Shown here in pieces: positions 10,480 to 21,316 of a stretch of DNA of 64,000 nucleotides. A model generated the notes under the pieces. The model made no database searches and was not told the DNA's origin. It was given only the letters and a program-made list of their open reading frames with translations. The stretch lies in assembly GCA_963971535.1 (NCBI GenBank), contig OZ020589.1:49891192-49955191 (forward strand), in the 5' to 3' direction. A program made the position numbers and the translations under genes. Source of the stretch: Notolepis coatsorum. Taxonomy: Eukaryota; Chordata; Actinopteri; Aulopiformes; Paralepididae. Position 1 is the first letter of the stretch. The number at the start of each line of letters is the position of its first letter.

Positions 10480-10750
10480 AAAGGTGTGTTTTTAATCGAC
10501 GGTGGAAGATTGGGCAGGTTTTGGATGTCCTGACTGAGGTGGGAAGTTTGTTCCACCACGTGGAGCCAGGACAGAGAATAACCTGCTTCATTTCAATGAC
10601 CCCCCAGGAGCCCAAAGATGAGTGGGTCAGAGGAGAGGCCGTTCACTCTTAATAAGTGAAGAGCCTCTGTGACTGCTATGAAGGCTGTCTCTGTGGAGTG
10701 ACCAGTCTTCCAGCCTAACTGATTGGGACCAGGAGATAATCAGAGAGCTG
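10480..10750 (-). pseudogene. L2-type LINE remnant, split by a solo LTR
   Basis: Minus-strand reading gives a LINE C-terminal tail near 10.5-10.6 kb. Near 10.62-10.75 kb it gives the L2 segment KTGHSTETAFIAVTEALHL, which matches RTGHSTETALIAVTEALHL in the L2 at 14.1 kb. The L2 continues at 12,432-12,500 beyond the solo LTR. Confidence 0.7.
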
Positions 10751-10884
10751 GTTGGTGTGAGGGCTGGAAAGGACTGCATGCTGCCCAACGAGGGGGCGTG
10801 TCGCTTTTCTACTTCACGCACCTGTGAGTGGTTGGTAATTAGCTCCTCGGGAGACTATTAATACAGCTGGTTACCTTCCACTCC

Positions 10885-11112
10885 TTGCCAGGTCGTCTCT
10901 GTACATCACCACCTATCGCTGTTTCCTGGAGTAGGACACCGTCTTCGCTCTCTAGACTTCCACAGGAGGATCCCAATGTTCCCACTCCAGATGTCGACTC
11001 CTTGCCAGGTCGTCTCTGTACATCACCACCTATCGCTGTTTCCTGGAGTAGGACACCGTCTTCGCTCTCTAGACTTCCACGGGAGGATCCCAATGTTCCC
11101 ACTCCAGATGTC
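10885..11112 (+). repeat. ~114-bp tandem duplication inside the solo LTR
   Basis: A block from CCTTGCCAGGTCGTCTCTG to CACTCCAGATGTCG occurs twice in succession with almost no differences (for example ACAGGAGG versus ACGGGAGG). The other LTR copy at 58 kb has its own, differently placed duplication. Confidence 0.85.
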
Positions 11113-11378
11113 GTGCCAGCTACTTCCCTACTCCCTCTTCATGGACCTCGTTCCTGGGGTGAGACCGCTTCATCGCTCTCTATTGTTCCACGGGAGGATG
11201 CCTGCCCGTGCTCTTACCCCATTCCCCTTGGACCCTCTGTTTGCTGCGTTGCCCGTCGGCTGCGCTCTGGTCGGGAAGATGCCCGTATTCAAGAGGATTC
11301 CTGTGTATGTTTTTGGTCGCCCTTTAAAGGCACAGTGCTGCTATTTTTGTGTTCCTGGACTTTAGTGTTTTTTCACCC

Positions 11379-12325
11379 TTAACACATTCCCTGCCATTGG
11401 TTATACCCATCAATATACCTAGTCTGCCACCACTGTAAGCCTATGGAGATGTTCACCTTCTTTGCAGGGCTATAACTTTTAAAATGTTATTGCTAAATTG
11501 ACATTACTATGGCCCATTCAACATCGATTATCTATTGTTCAGGATGTAGGAACGTTATACTTTTTCTTTCATACATTCATACAAAAATAGCTTCTAGAAT
11601 ATAAGTATGTTTTTATCATTTTCTGCAGTAATTCCTAGAACGTGTTATAGGCCTAAACGCATATATAGATTATCGATTGCCGTTTATTCCCTAGACACGC
11701 TATATTAAAAAATTCAACTGTATATGATCGTATACGTTATGCTTCATCATGTGTGGAGGAAAGGGGGGGGGTCGTTTATAATTCCCCGATCATCAGTAAC
11801 GGCTTTATGTAGTATGGGTGATCTATTGATCAGATGGTTTGCAGTGAAATGAATAAACAATTGGGCTGAAAATAACGTTAGTGTCCTCTTACCGTGCGTC
11901 AAAGAGACTGCCGGTGAAATATCCCAAGTATAGGACGTCGATCGCCTAGGTCCATTTCCGGTTTGTATGTCGCAATAAACGCTGAAATCATATTGATTAT
12001 TAAGTTTATAAAGTGATCCATTATGTACATTGTGTCTGTCGGGAGCCTTGCAACAATGTCTGACGGCCGGATTAATTTAATCGACTCACATCGGCCACTT
12101 CCTGTTCCGAGTGTAACTCTCCCGACCATCCACCAGGCGGCGGTATTGAGCCGTTGTTGTATGGAGCCGTAGGGTCCAGCTGCAGCGTCGAAGGTGTATA
12201 TATGAATTATGAATGCCATGGCGAATTTTTTTTATATTGATCTCTAACGCTGTACAGCGAGATCTGGCGGTCAAAGCATGGCGGGCAATAACGCTTTAAA
12301 GCTTGGATGGCGGTGGATGTGTTAA
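11379..12325. mobile_element. piggyBac-like TTAA element A
   Basis: TTAA at 11,379-11,382 and at 12,322-12,325 flank inverted ends CACATTCCCTGCCAT and (reversed) CACATCCACCGCCAT. The interior matches the element at 46.26-47.21 kb (CTTTGCAGGGCTATAACTTT) and 47.2-47.96 kb (GATCGCCTAGGTCCATTTCC). TTAA target duplication is the piggyBac hallmark. No transposase frame is present, so it is non-autonomous. Confidence 0.8.
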
Positions 12326-12431
12326 TGGGTCTGTTGCACATTTGTTGTATTAATAAATCATGCCCTTGTTTTTGGCTAACTTTGAATACCTGTCTGTGTT
12401 GTGCAATTGGGGTCGCATACAATCCCTAACA

Positions 12432-12500
12432 GTTGGATACGGCACGTTCAAGTGATTTAGAGAAAAAAGAGAGAAGAGAGAAAGTATGGGCCCTTGGAAT
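12432..12500 (-). pseudogene. L2 remnant, continuation beyond the solo LTR
   Basis: GTTGGATACGGCACGTTCAA matches, in reverse, the L2 at about 14.0 kb (TTGAACGTGCTGTATCCAAC). It directly continues the L2 broken at 10,755. The following CCCCAGCTACGCCCCTG (to 12,536) resembles a hAT terminus pointing left, but it has no partner that I can find. Confidence 0.65.
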
Positions 12501-12554
12501 CATCCTAAGCTACCCCCCCCCAGCTACGCCCCTGTATACACCTAACAAATGCAG

Positions 12555-13080
12555 GCTGAACTATTCAATTGTTTTTTATAAATGTCTTTCTATAAACATA
12601 CAATCAGTCTCTCTTTAACATGTAAATCTGGAAAATAAGAGCTTTTGCTCTGCCACCATCAAATATACATTAATCAAAAGGGAAAGCAACAATCTCTCCT
12701 GACTGTTGAGCAGCAACGAGTGGTTTCACAAAACAAAAACGGTGAATAACACCACATGTAGGCTAAAAATGTCTATGAACATTCAATCAGTCTCTCTTGT
12801 CTTTAACCTGTAAATGAACAGCATTTGGCAAATAAGAGCTTTTGCTCTGCCACCATCATTATACAGTATATGAATCAAAAGGGAAAGCAACAATCTTTCT
12901 GTTTAGCAGCACAGTCAATTTTGCAGAGTACATTTTACTCAAAGGGCAGGTAGGTCTATAGATTTCACAAAAGATAAATGGACAATAACACCACATGTAG
13001 GCTGATATGTACCCTACCTTTGAGGCCTATCCTATTCAGATATGGTTCTAATGTTCCTAGTGAAACAGGGGAGAGGGGTG
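12555..13080 (-). repeat. 3' region of the BED-hAT with a ~215-bp direct duplication
   Basis: Two successive copies share CAATCAGTCTCTCTT, AATAAGAGCTTTTGCTCTGC, GGGAAAGCAACAATCT and ACACCACATGTAGGCT. The interval lies downstream of the hAT transposase, which reads leftward, so it is probably that element's 3' UTR. I could not find the element's left terminus. Confidence 0.6.
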
Positions 13081-13940
13081 AGTAAACCAGTGATTATATC
13101 TCAGTAACAGAATCTTCTCAAACCTCTTGTCAGAAAGTCTGTTCCTTCTAGGCGTGAGCACCAACCCTCCCAGACTAAAAAGACGCTCCACAGGAGCACT
13201 CGATGGGGTTGGAGTGTTATACTTCCAAGAAAATGTTCTTTATGTTTGAAATAAATACCTATCCAGTATCTGAAGCTCATGCTCTGACCTTAGGTAGTCC
13301 ATCACCTCCTTTTCTGCCACGTAGGTCTCCTCCTCTGGCTCGGCCTCAAAGAAGAAAAAGTCCAGCTCACCTTCGCCGGCAGATGTGTTGGGGTTGGGGC
13401 CGCTGGCAGGCCTCTGTGCTCCAGCATTGTAGGAGCGACACTCTTCTGTCAGGAGCTCCTTCACTCGCTCCTTCCTACCTTCGTCTCTCAGCCACCGGAG
13501 TTTAAACTTTGGACAACTGACAGCTGCGAGAAGGGCATCTTTGTTGTCCAGCACTGGGGCAAAACGAGTCTGGATAGCCTGAAAAATATATTTTCATATT
13601 ATTATTTAGGGATGTGCGAGACTAGTTGACTAGTCTATTAAACGGTACTGCTCCTCCTATGCTATTATTATTTATTATTGTGTGCTACTGACAACCTACA
13701 TACTGCAGTATGGTGTTCCATGTTCATGAATAGTGCAATGCAAAAGATGTTTAACTCAAAGGTGGAACATACCTGCACTATGGCATCTGGAAGGCCTGCA
13801 GTCGTCTTGGAGAGGGTGTCCTTCAGAGCGAGGGTCTTCTGCATCAGCACTTCAAGTGTGGGTAGTAAAGTTCCATAAGGACAGTCACCTTGTAAAATGT
13901 CCAGTGCTACAGTCCGAGGCTTCATGGTGGTGCAGTACTC

Positions 13941-15478
13941 CCTGAACCCTACCGTCATAGGCAACTACCATCCTGTCTCTCTTCTCTCCTTCCTTTCTAA
14001 AACACTTGAACGTGCTGTATCCAACCAACTTACTGCTTATCTCTTACAGAATGACCTCCTACCTAGACCCTAATCAGTCAGGCTTCAGAACTGGTCACTC
14101 CACAGAGACAGCCCTCATTGCGGTCACAGAGGCACTTCACTTAGCAAAAGCGAAAGGCCTCTCCTCTGTCCTGATTCTCCTAGATCTATCTGCAGCCTTC
14201 GACACAGTCAACCACCAGATCCTCCTCGCGGCCCTCGCAGGAATGGGAGTGGCTGGCTCTGCGCTGACATGGTTGTCATCATACCTCAATGACCGCTCCT
14301 ACCAAGTGTCATGGAGAGAGACCCTCTCGGCCACCCGCCCCCTGCGGACGGGTGTCCCCCAGGGCTCGGTTTTAGGACCCCTTCTCTTCTCCCTCTACAC
14401 TATTATCACGTCTCATGGCTTCTCCTACCACTGTTATGCCGACGATACTCAACTCTTCCTCTCCTTCCCTCCCTCAGATATCCACGTCTCTGAGCGGATC
14501 TCGGCCTGTCTGTCCGACATCTCCGCCTGGATGACGACCAACCACCTCAAACTGAACCTAAGCAAAACAGAATTGCTCCACCTGCCGGCCAAATCCTCCC
14601 CCCTGACCGACCTTTCCATTACAGTCGAGAATGCAGCTGTGACCGTGTCCCCGACCGCCAAGAACCTTGGTGTTGTCCTTGACGACCAGTTGAACTTCTC
14701 TGCTCACATCGCAGCGACAACCAGAACCTGCCGATTCCTCCTGAGCAACGTCAGAAGGATCCGCCCCTTCCTGACAAAAGAATCCACCCAACTCCTCGTC
14801 CAATCAACAGTCATCTCCCGCCTCGACTACTGCAACGCACTGCTCGCTGGCCTCCCGGCCACTGCCACTAAGCCTCTTCAACTCATTCAGAACGCAGCGG
14901 CCCGCCTGATCTCAAACCTACCGAAGTCGGCCCATGTCACCCCACTTCTTAGGGACCTGCACTGGCTCCCCATTGCTGCACGAATCCGCTTCAAGGCCCT
15001 CGACCTAGCATACCGTGCGGCAAAGGGAACTGCTCCCGCCTACCTCCGGTCAATGGTCTCTAACTACACACCCTCAAGACCCCTACGCTCTGCTTCTTCT
15101 GGCCGCCTCAGACCTACTCCTATCCAAGCTCCGGGAGGGTCATCAAGAGAAGTCGCCTATTCTCAGTCCTTGCCCCACAATGGTGGAATGAACTACCCAC
15201 CCCAGTTAGGACAGCCGAAACACATCCAATCTTTCGCCGTCTACTAAAGACGCACTTCTTCAACCATTATCTGAATAAAAAAAAAAATATCTAACCCTAA
15301 CTAACCATACTGTCATGCACTTGTCCTAATAAACTAACCTACACTGTAGCACTCAACACTTTGACGAACATTGTTACTCAGCTGATAGAGTTGTGCCCTT
15401 CCTGATGGCTTGTCGTACAGAACTTGTAAGTCGCTTTGGATAAAAGCGTCAGCTAAATGACTAAATGTAAATGTAAAT
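13941..15478 (+). mobile_element. L2 LINE inserted in the BED-hAT gene
   Basis: The insertion is 5'-truncated and ends with the common fish L2 tail (GTCGCTTTGGATAAAAGCGT, then ACTAAATGTAAATGT repeats). GTACTC at 13,935-13,940 and 15,479-15,484 is a likely 6-bp TSD, although GT also belongs to the tail. Confidence 0.85.
14006..15247 (+). CDS. L2 LINE reverse transcriptase (partial polyprotein)
   Basis: A 413-residue open frame. Motif A is LLDLSAAFDTVNHQ (about residue 60), motif B is GVPQGSVLGPLLFSLY (about 115) and motif C is YADD (about 140). The post-RT region contains SRLDYCNALLAGL and KPLQLIQNAAARL. The N-terminal endonuclease is missing through 5' truncation. The natural C-terminus (WWNELPTPVRTAE...LLKTHFF) lies in another frame after about 15.15 kb, so one small indel has changed the end of the protein. 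The catalytic aspartates are intact, but without its endonuclease this copy cannot mobilise itself. Confidence 0.85.
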   Translation: MNVLYPTNLLLISYRMTSYLDPNQSGFRTGHSTETALIAVTEALHLAKAKGLSSVLILLDLSAAFDTVNHQILLAALAGMGVAGSALTWLSSYLNDRSYQVSWRETLSATRPLRTGVPQGSVLGPLLFSLYTIITSHGFSYHCYADDTQLFLSFPPSDIHVSERISACLSDISAWMTTNHLKLNLSKTELLHLPAKSSPLTDLSITVENAAVTVSPTAKNLGVVLDDQLNFSAHIAATTRTCRFLLSNVRRIRPFLTKESTQLLVQSTVISRLDYCNALLAGLPATATKPLQLIQNAAARLISNLPKSAHVTPLLRDLHWLPIAARIRFKALDLAYRAAKGTAPAYLRSMVSNYTPSRPLRSASSGRLRPTPIQAPGGSSREVAYSQSLPHNGGMNYPPQLGQPKHIQSFAVY

Positions 15479-16699
15479 GTACTCATGCAGGAACTGGTAT
15501 TCTGTATCTTTGAAGCAGGTGACTCCCACCTTGGTGCACAGAGTATTCAGCTCTTTCATGGGGATTTCTACGATTCTCTTTATGGCATCGTAAAAAGAAT
15601 TCCACCTAGTAGAGCTTCCTTTTATTTACTTCCTCCACTGTCTCTGAAGCAATCGTAGACCTACTTGCTTTGGTCCACAGGGATGTGCATTTAGCCGTGC
15701 TGCTCCTATACACAGCTTTGCTCTCTGTTTTGGATAACAAGTATTTCTCCACCTCATTTGTAGAAATTATGTTGATGGTATGAGAAGCACACCTGTAGTG
15801 CGGGGGGAGAGTCACCTCCTGGCCATCACTTTCATTCTCTGCTGAGAGGATTCCAGCCACGTCTAAAAAAGTGGCATCATCAGTGGGAATAGACTCCTCC
15901 GTCTCATCATCGGATTCTGTGACAGTGACAGGCTGATAGACTTTAAATGCCCTCACGAAATTGGAACCATTATCAGTCACTGTTGCTACAACTTTATTTT
16001 TGTTAGTCCATATGATGCATGGATGTTTTCAATTTCTGCACCAATAATATCAAAGGTGTGTCTACCACGGATTCTTTGACATGCCAATGCTGCCTTGTTG
16101 CGCTGTAGTGTTGTTCTGCTGATCCAGTGACAGGTCACCCCCATATAACTACGGTTATTAGCAGTCCAAATATCGGCTGTGGTTGATACATGGTCAACCT
16201 CGTCTAGCGCGGCCTTCAGGTTCTTCTCCATCTCCGCATATTCCGTATCCAAGTAAGAGGAGAATGCCGTTCTTTGGGGCAGCTCAGCACTAGCACTACA
16301 AGGGATCTTATCTATTATGGCACGGAAAGAGGGCGGGTCAACAGTGTTCAGAGGTAACATTTCTTCTACAACATATCTCCCAACCATTCTCTTTAGCTCT
16401 CGCTCACTTAAGGGTGGTTTTTTATTGAAATCCAGCTTTTGATGTTTGGCTGGTGGTGGACCTCCGACTTCGGCTTCGGTTTTTTTTTCTATCAGTTTGG
16501 TCGTGCTGTGCTGTGATTCCAGATGCTTTCTTAAATTGGATGTGCTGTTTTTAGCGGTAGACAGTATTTTGCTTCCTCCGCATAGGGTGCAACGCATGTG
16601 AATGTTTTTTTCACCCGGCTTAGCTGACAGTGACACACCTGAAGTAGTGACTGAACTTCCAGTGCAAGAAAGCGTTACCAGTGTGAGCATCTTCCTGCG

Positions 16700-17692
16700 C
16701 CATTGTAGCTCGCTATGTTTTGGTCAGCCTGATAATAATAACAGCCACCGGCACCACCCACCAGCATGGTACAACACGTGAGGTTGCGTGCTCAGACACG
16801 CTTTGAAAACGTGACATGTGACGTATCTCAATGGAAGAAAAACAGCTCAAAATGTATTTTTGACTGTCGAAAACGAAAGAAAATACTGCATTCCGCCTGC
16901 ATTATGATGAGATAGTAACGAAATAGTAACGCACAGCCACTTGGACAAGTAACGGCAATCAGATTACTGGCTTGTAAAGATTAACGCGTGTTAGGGATTA
17001 GCCTATCCCTGGTCGTGAGTTCTTAATTGATTTAGTTGTGGGCCAGTCGGCCGAAAGACGAAGCGGAAGACAGAGTATTTCTCAAACGGAGCTTTTATTC
17101 ATCAGAGAAGAAGACAGTCAGTCACCCCGCACGGGCACATCACCAGTAGACAAAAGAGGCAGAATGTCCATATTACATGTCATTTTATACACTCTTGAGA
17201 AAGGGGAGGGGGGTGTGTGTATGTCTCTGTGTGTGTATGTATGGGTGTTTGTGTGGTGTGTGCTTGTGTGTGTGTGTGTGCTTGGTCAGAAGAAGGGGGG
17301 CTAATTGCTTCCAGATGTAGAAGACCCCTATTCTTGAACAACATCTCCATAACTCAAAGGGGCGTGACAGCTTGTGCGCGTGTGTACGTGAGTGTGTGTG
17401 CACGTGAGTGTGCGTGCATGTGTGTGCATGTGCGCGTGTGTGCATGTGCGCGTGTGTGCATGTGCGCGTGCATGTGTGTGAGGAGGGAGCCTCAGGATGG
17501 ATGCAGATCGGGGTCATCAGGTCATATTCAGGGAGGAGGAGAGCACAGACACACAGAGCCACTGCTCCAGGCCCCATCAGGAATATTATACATTGGGGCC
17601 TTTAGATATAAGATATTACCAGACATCAATGAACAAATCTATCACGCGTTAGATTACTATTTTCGGGAAAAGTGAGTGAGTTACTGGCATCA
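16700..17692 (-). mobile_element. 5' terminal region of the BED-hAT, interrupted by a solo LTR
   Basis: The region upstream of the transposase carries AGTAACG-type words and ends GAGTTACTGGCATCACTG at 17,692. Reversed, this is CAGTGATGCCAGTAAC, a hAT-Ac-like terminus. The solo LTR at 16,989-17,644 interrupts it: AAGATTAACGCG is followed after the LTR by TTAGATTACT. A matching left terminus was not found. Confidence 0.6.
16989..17644 (-). mobile_element. Solo LTR, family 2
   Basis: It runs from TGTTAGGGATTAGCC to AATCTATCA and is flanked by CGCG (16,985-16,988 and 17,645-17,648). On the minus strand it has TG...CA ends, an AATAAA (reverse at about 17,092) and the terminal words ATCCCTAACA shared with LTR family 1. 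Two GT-rich microsatellites (about 17,205-17,285 and 17,373-17,480) lie inside and generate cysteine/valine-rich frames that are not genes. Confidence 0.75.
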
Positions 17693-18080
17693 CTGGTCAC
17701 CAGTGAGGCAGGTCTTTTTACACTTCTTCTCAGCAGCTCTCAGGCTCTGACTTTCTTCTTTAACTGCATCCGTCAGCCATGGTCTAGGTGACGGTTGGTA
17801 GGCTTCTTGGTGAGGGGACAGAGCTTGTCGAAGGAGGTTGAGAGGGCTGAAAGGAGGGTGGAGGTTGCCGTATCTGAGGGAAGATCAGATCGATCTCACA
17901 CAAAGGTAGAGCAGACAGGATATTAGAGGAGAGGGTGGAGAGGGACAGGGAGCGTAGGTTGCGTCTGAAAAGAGACAGTGTGAGTTGGAGTGGGTGTTTT
18001 GGGGTTTAGCATAAGAGTTAGTGAAATGGATACAAAGAAGTGGACTGATACATCATGGAGGGAAGTAGGGGTGTGCAGAG
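17693..18080 (-). pseudogene. L2 LINE fragment (between endonuclease and RT)
   Basis: The minus strand contains PLTDAVKEESQSLRAAEKK, a linker found in fish L2 polyproteins upstream of the RT. The rest is frameshifted. The fragment abuts the hAT end, so it was probably the hAT's target. Confidence 0.55.
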
Positions 18081-18150
18081 ACCTCATTCACTAACATTAT
18101 TGTGAATTATATGAAATGATCGCAACTGAATGAAGAACGTCACTCATTCT

Positions 18151-18313
18151 TTTTTTTGATCCACTTTTTCTCCCATTTTTCTATATTTTTCTCCCATCCC
18201 AATTTTCGTATCATCCAATTGAACCCTCCCCTGTCACGAACGCTGTTTCTTGCCTCCCACAAGCCGGCTGCAATGTGGACTAAGTCATACATAGCACAAG
18301 TCCCCTCCGGTAC
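18151..18313 (-). mobile_element. 5'-truncated tRNA-derived SINE (family S)
   Basis: Minus-strand copy of the 3' part of the SINE seen complete at 37.4 and 40.7 kb. It has an exact 17-bp TSD AGAACGTCACTCATTCT at 18,134-18,150 and 18,314-18,330. The T-run at 18,150-18,157 is its A-rich tail. Confidence 0.85.
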
Positions 18314-18330
18314 AGAACGTCACTCATTCT

Positions 18331-19212
18331 TAAACTGAAAGAGCGTTCTCGTACACCTGAATTTGCATACAGAAACGTCCCACCAGCTCCTTATAGGACA
18401 TGAAGGACCATGTCGTCGCTGGCGGAAGAAAACCTTGTAACTAAATGTTTTTAGTTTTTTTATATATATAAATGATCATCCTCTATATGTGTGTGAGGTT
18501 TTACAAAGTTTAACCAATGGGAAAGCATTAAACCGATCAACTGTCTAAACATCGTAACTCTATTCGCCCTTAAATCTGTGTCAACCTCATAACCGCCCCT
18601 TTCTGCACGCGCATCTCCAGTGTTTTGGCTGCCCGCTCGTGGAAGAATAGAACAGAATTTGCTGCGACTTCGTCTGAGTTAAATATATTAATATTATAAA
18701 CGGTTTTGAAATTACCCATAGCCTGCAAACTCATGTAAACTATGCAGTGTATTCCTACCGGTCAATATGTCTGATTGTCACGTTATGAATATAGATCGAA
18801 GTGGTTCTTTAGAACATTGAACGGTAGAACGTTGTGAAGTAAGTTGTTGAAAACATGTAAACATTACGTTCGCTAGTACAGCACCACTTACGTTAGCTAA
18901 GTACATTTTTGCTAGGGAAATGTGTGTGTGGTACCTCTGGAGTGTTGGTGCCCCTATTTTTAATTGCCCATATTGTTAATGCTGGCTTGGTTGTATTGTA
19001 GCCGATGATTTTTAGATCTTTATTGTCCCAATTGTTTAATTAATACGTTCTGTATTGATTGATTTATGGTGTGATATCAATCTCGTACCGGTACCGGACC
19101 GCTCAGTTTAACTCAATCTGTGCCGTCAACGTATATACGTGTTTGCTTGACAACCGTTGAAGGCCAATTACGTATATATACGTTATTTGGTCTGTTTTCC
19201 TTTTTTTCGATT
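18331..19212. other. No recognisable gene
   Basis: AT-rich sequence with ACGTTA-type words. It may include old MITE DNA, but I found no paired ends, TSD or coding pattern that I could support. Confidence 0.5.
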
Positions 19213-19621
19213 TTAACACTTTGATTGCCACTGGTTAACATGGTAAAATGTGGTTAAATGCCAGCACCCACTTCAATGATAGCGTTGTGAATGCATAATC
19301 TCTGTCTTAAATTATGGCTATGTGTCTAATCTGCCCGTCGCTTATCAATGACTTGTTTGCAGTCAACATTGTCGAAACGCATTGTTTTTTAATCGGTTAA
19401 TTTCCGTTTTATAGCATTTGGAAAAGCCCTCGTTTTTCAGGAAAATATATAGATTCCGTGATAAACAGCATTTACTGGAATATTCTGGCATACACAAAAA
19501 CGTTGTAATTTTTTGGCCTATTTATGAATCGTTTTCAAATAAACGCTAGATTATCGATAGTATATGTGTACTTATGCACGCTATAGAAGCGATCTGAAAA
19601 GTATATTCTCTCATTTCCTGA

Positions 19622-19673
<52 letters not shown>

Positions 19674-19726
19674 GGGACACGTTGAGATATCTGTGAAAAA
19701 AGCTCTGATTATTCCAAGACTGGTAA

Positions 19727-21316
19727 GTCAAGTCAATTTTATTTATATAGCACATTTCCAGGCAGCGGCAGCTGGCACCAAAGTGCTTCACAGGCAGGTT
19801 GATAAAAACTAAATAATGTGATGCAAGATATAAGATTAAAAACATAGTAAAGCAATTAAAGTAATAAAAACAGGTAGGGCACAGTAAAACAAAGAGGATA
19901 GAAGGGCCAGGGGTTTAGTAGTGATTAAGTGGGGGGGAAGGCCAAGGGGAACAGGTAGGTTTTTAAAAGTGATTTAAAAGCCTGCATGGTCTGGGCGGTC
20001 CGTACGCTGAGGGGGAGGCTGTTCCACAATCTAGGCGCTGCAGTGGAGAAAGCTCTGTCACCCCTAGTCTTGAGCCTAGTTCTAGGCACCACCAATAGCA
20101 GCTGGTCAGGTGATCTGAGGGATCGGTGGGGGGTGTGGCGGTGCAAGAGCTCAGACAGATAGGGAGGAGCCGTGCCATTTAGTGATTTAAAAACATTTAG
20201 GGCTAATTTAAAATCGATCCTAAAGCGAACAGGCAGCCAGTGGAGCGAGGCCAAAACTGGGCTGATGTGTTAATTTTTATTTTGTTTTGGTGAGGAGGCG
20301 CGCGGCTGCGTTCTGCACCAGTTGTAGGCGGCGAAGCAGGGATTTGTCGATGCCCGTGTAAAGGGCATTGCAGTAGTCGAGGCGAGTGGTGACAAAGGCA
20401 TGTATCACCGTCTCTAGGTTACTTTGGGAGAGGTATGCCTTTGTCTTCGCCAGGAGTCTAAGGTGGTAAAAACAGTTTTTAACACTTTGATTGCCACTCA
20501 CGAGTTTTCTCGGATTTATAATAGTTACGTTGAAAGCCACTCACGAGATTTCTCGGAATCTTTTTATTTTTAGCGATCTGAAATCATATTGCATCACGCG
20601 AGCCGCCGGCGATCAGATGTGGAAAAAAGCACCCCCTATCGTCTCCCAGATGACATCAGGGATTTTGGAATGGACTCAATGAAAATGGATGGGGGAAAAA
20701 AATCCTGTACTCCACATTTTCCAGTCCACTGATGCAGCCGGGGTTACCAGAGTTCATTATGGATCCTCTGAGCGCCGCGGATCATGAGTTCTACTGTATA
20801 CACGTTAGATCTATACACTTATCGATTTTTTCGAATGGTGATCAGGAATTGGAATATACCTTTTACGATTATCACAGAATGGCCCAGAATGGGATGTTTA
20901 CCTCAAAACGGGTGCTTTTCAAAATGCTCTCAAACGGAAATTAAGTGATAAAAAACCAATCTGCCTTGACAGCACTGACTGGAAAATGATTCTTTGATAA
21001 GCGACGCGCAGATTAGACACATAGCCATAATTTAAAACATAGATTAGGCGATATTAACGTTAACATTGAAGTGGATGGTGGCATTCAAGCACTAAGTCGT
21101 GCGCCCCCTGGTGGCACTGAAAGTGTTAACTACGGCGCTGACCTGTTTGTCAAATTTAAAATAGCTGTCGAAGATGACCCCGAGGTTCCTGACAGAGGTG
21201 GAGAGGTTTGGACCCAGGGGACCAAGTGCGTCAATGAGGGGGGCCGGGGGGGCACTATTAAAAACAATGACCTCAGTTTTCCCTTCGTTTAGTGTCAGGG
21301 AGTTTTCAGACATCCA
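19727..21316 (-). pseudogene. L2-group LINE inserted in element D
   Basis: Minus strand, with a 3' end of the TTTATTTATATAGCACATTT type. From the 5' side it encodes SENSLTLNEGKTEVIVF and VRNLGVIFDSYFKFDKQVSA. It continues on the far side of element E with KNCFYHLRLLAKTK and TTRLDYCNALYTG, then ASLHWLPVRFRIDFK and RLWNSLPLSVRTAQTM. GTAA (19,723-19,726 and 21,317-21,320) is a possible short TSD. The catalytic RT motifs lie upstream of the retained part, so this is a 5'-truncated copy of a subfamily different from the L2 at 14 kb. Confidence 0.8.
20479..21129. mobile_element. piggyBac-like TTAA element E, inside the L2
   Basis: TTAA plus CACTTTGATTGCCACTC on the left; GGCACTGAAAGTG plus TTAA on the right. 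Deleting the element and one TTAA rejoins the L2 frame across KQVSAVV and KNCFYHLRL, which confirms both boundaries. It is the youngest layer of this nest. Confidence 0.88.

Larger units (their letters stand above)
10756..12431 (+). mobile_element. Solo LTR, family 1 copy A
   Basis: It begins TGTGAGGGCTGG, ends CAATCCCTAACA, and has an exact 5-bp TSD GTTGG (10,751-10,755 and 12,432-12,436). AATAAA lies near 12,352. The second copy, at 58,033-59,696, shares both ends and internal segments (GGACTGCATGCTG, CTTCACGCACCTG, GGGGTCGCAT). The interior is interrupted by a TTAA element at 11,379-12,325. Without it the LTR is about 730 bp. No internal retroelement sequence adjoins it, so it is a solo LTR. 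The frames at 10.84-11.38 kb are repeats of LTR sequence, not genes. Confidence 0.88.
13083..16690 (-). pseudogene. BED-finger hAT transposase, split by an L2 LINE
   Basis: A minus-strand gene starts at 16,690. A BED-type zinc finger follows (CTLCGG...LRKHLESQH), then STTADIWTANNRSYMGVTCHW, which is typical of hAT-Ac/ZBED-like transposases. After a frame change near 15.99 kb come TDNGSNFVRAF (acidic motif) and CASHTINII (CxxH). The L2 inserted at 13,941-15,478 splits the gene: HEYCTTMKPRTVALDIL is rejoined when the L2 is removed. The dimerisation end is near 13.08-13.20 kb ([20 protein letters not shown]). Shifts and stops in several places make it inactive. The enzyme would cut and paste DNA at the CAGTGATG... 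ends. Confidence 0.85.

Noticed and set aside
10839..11382. Overlapping proline/arginine-rich reading frames on both strands
   Set aside because: They follow a ~114-bp tandem duplication inside a solo LTR defined by a 5-bp TSD. No protein family features.
12500..12536. Left terminus of the BED-finger hAT
   Set aside because: CAGCTACGCCCCTG points the wrong way and does not match the CAGTGATGCC right terminus.
17185..17675. Cysteine/valine-rich and histidine/threonine-rich frames
   Set aside because: Translations of GT/CA microsatellites within a solo LTR.
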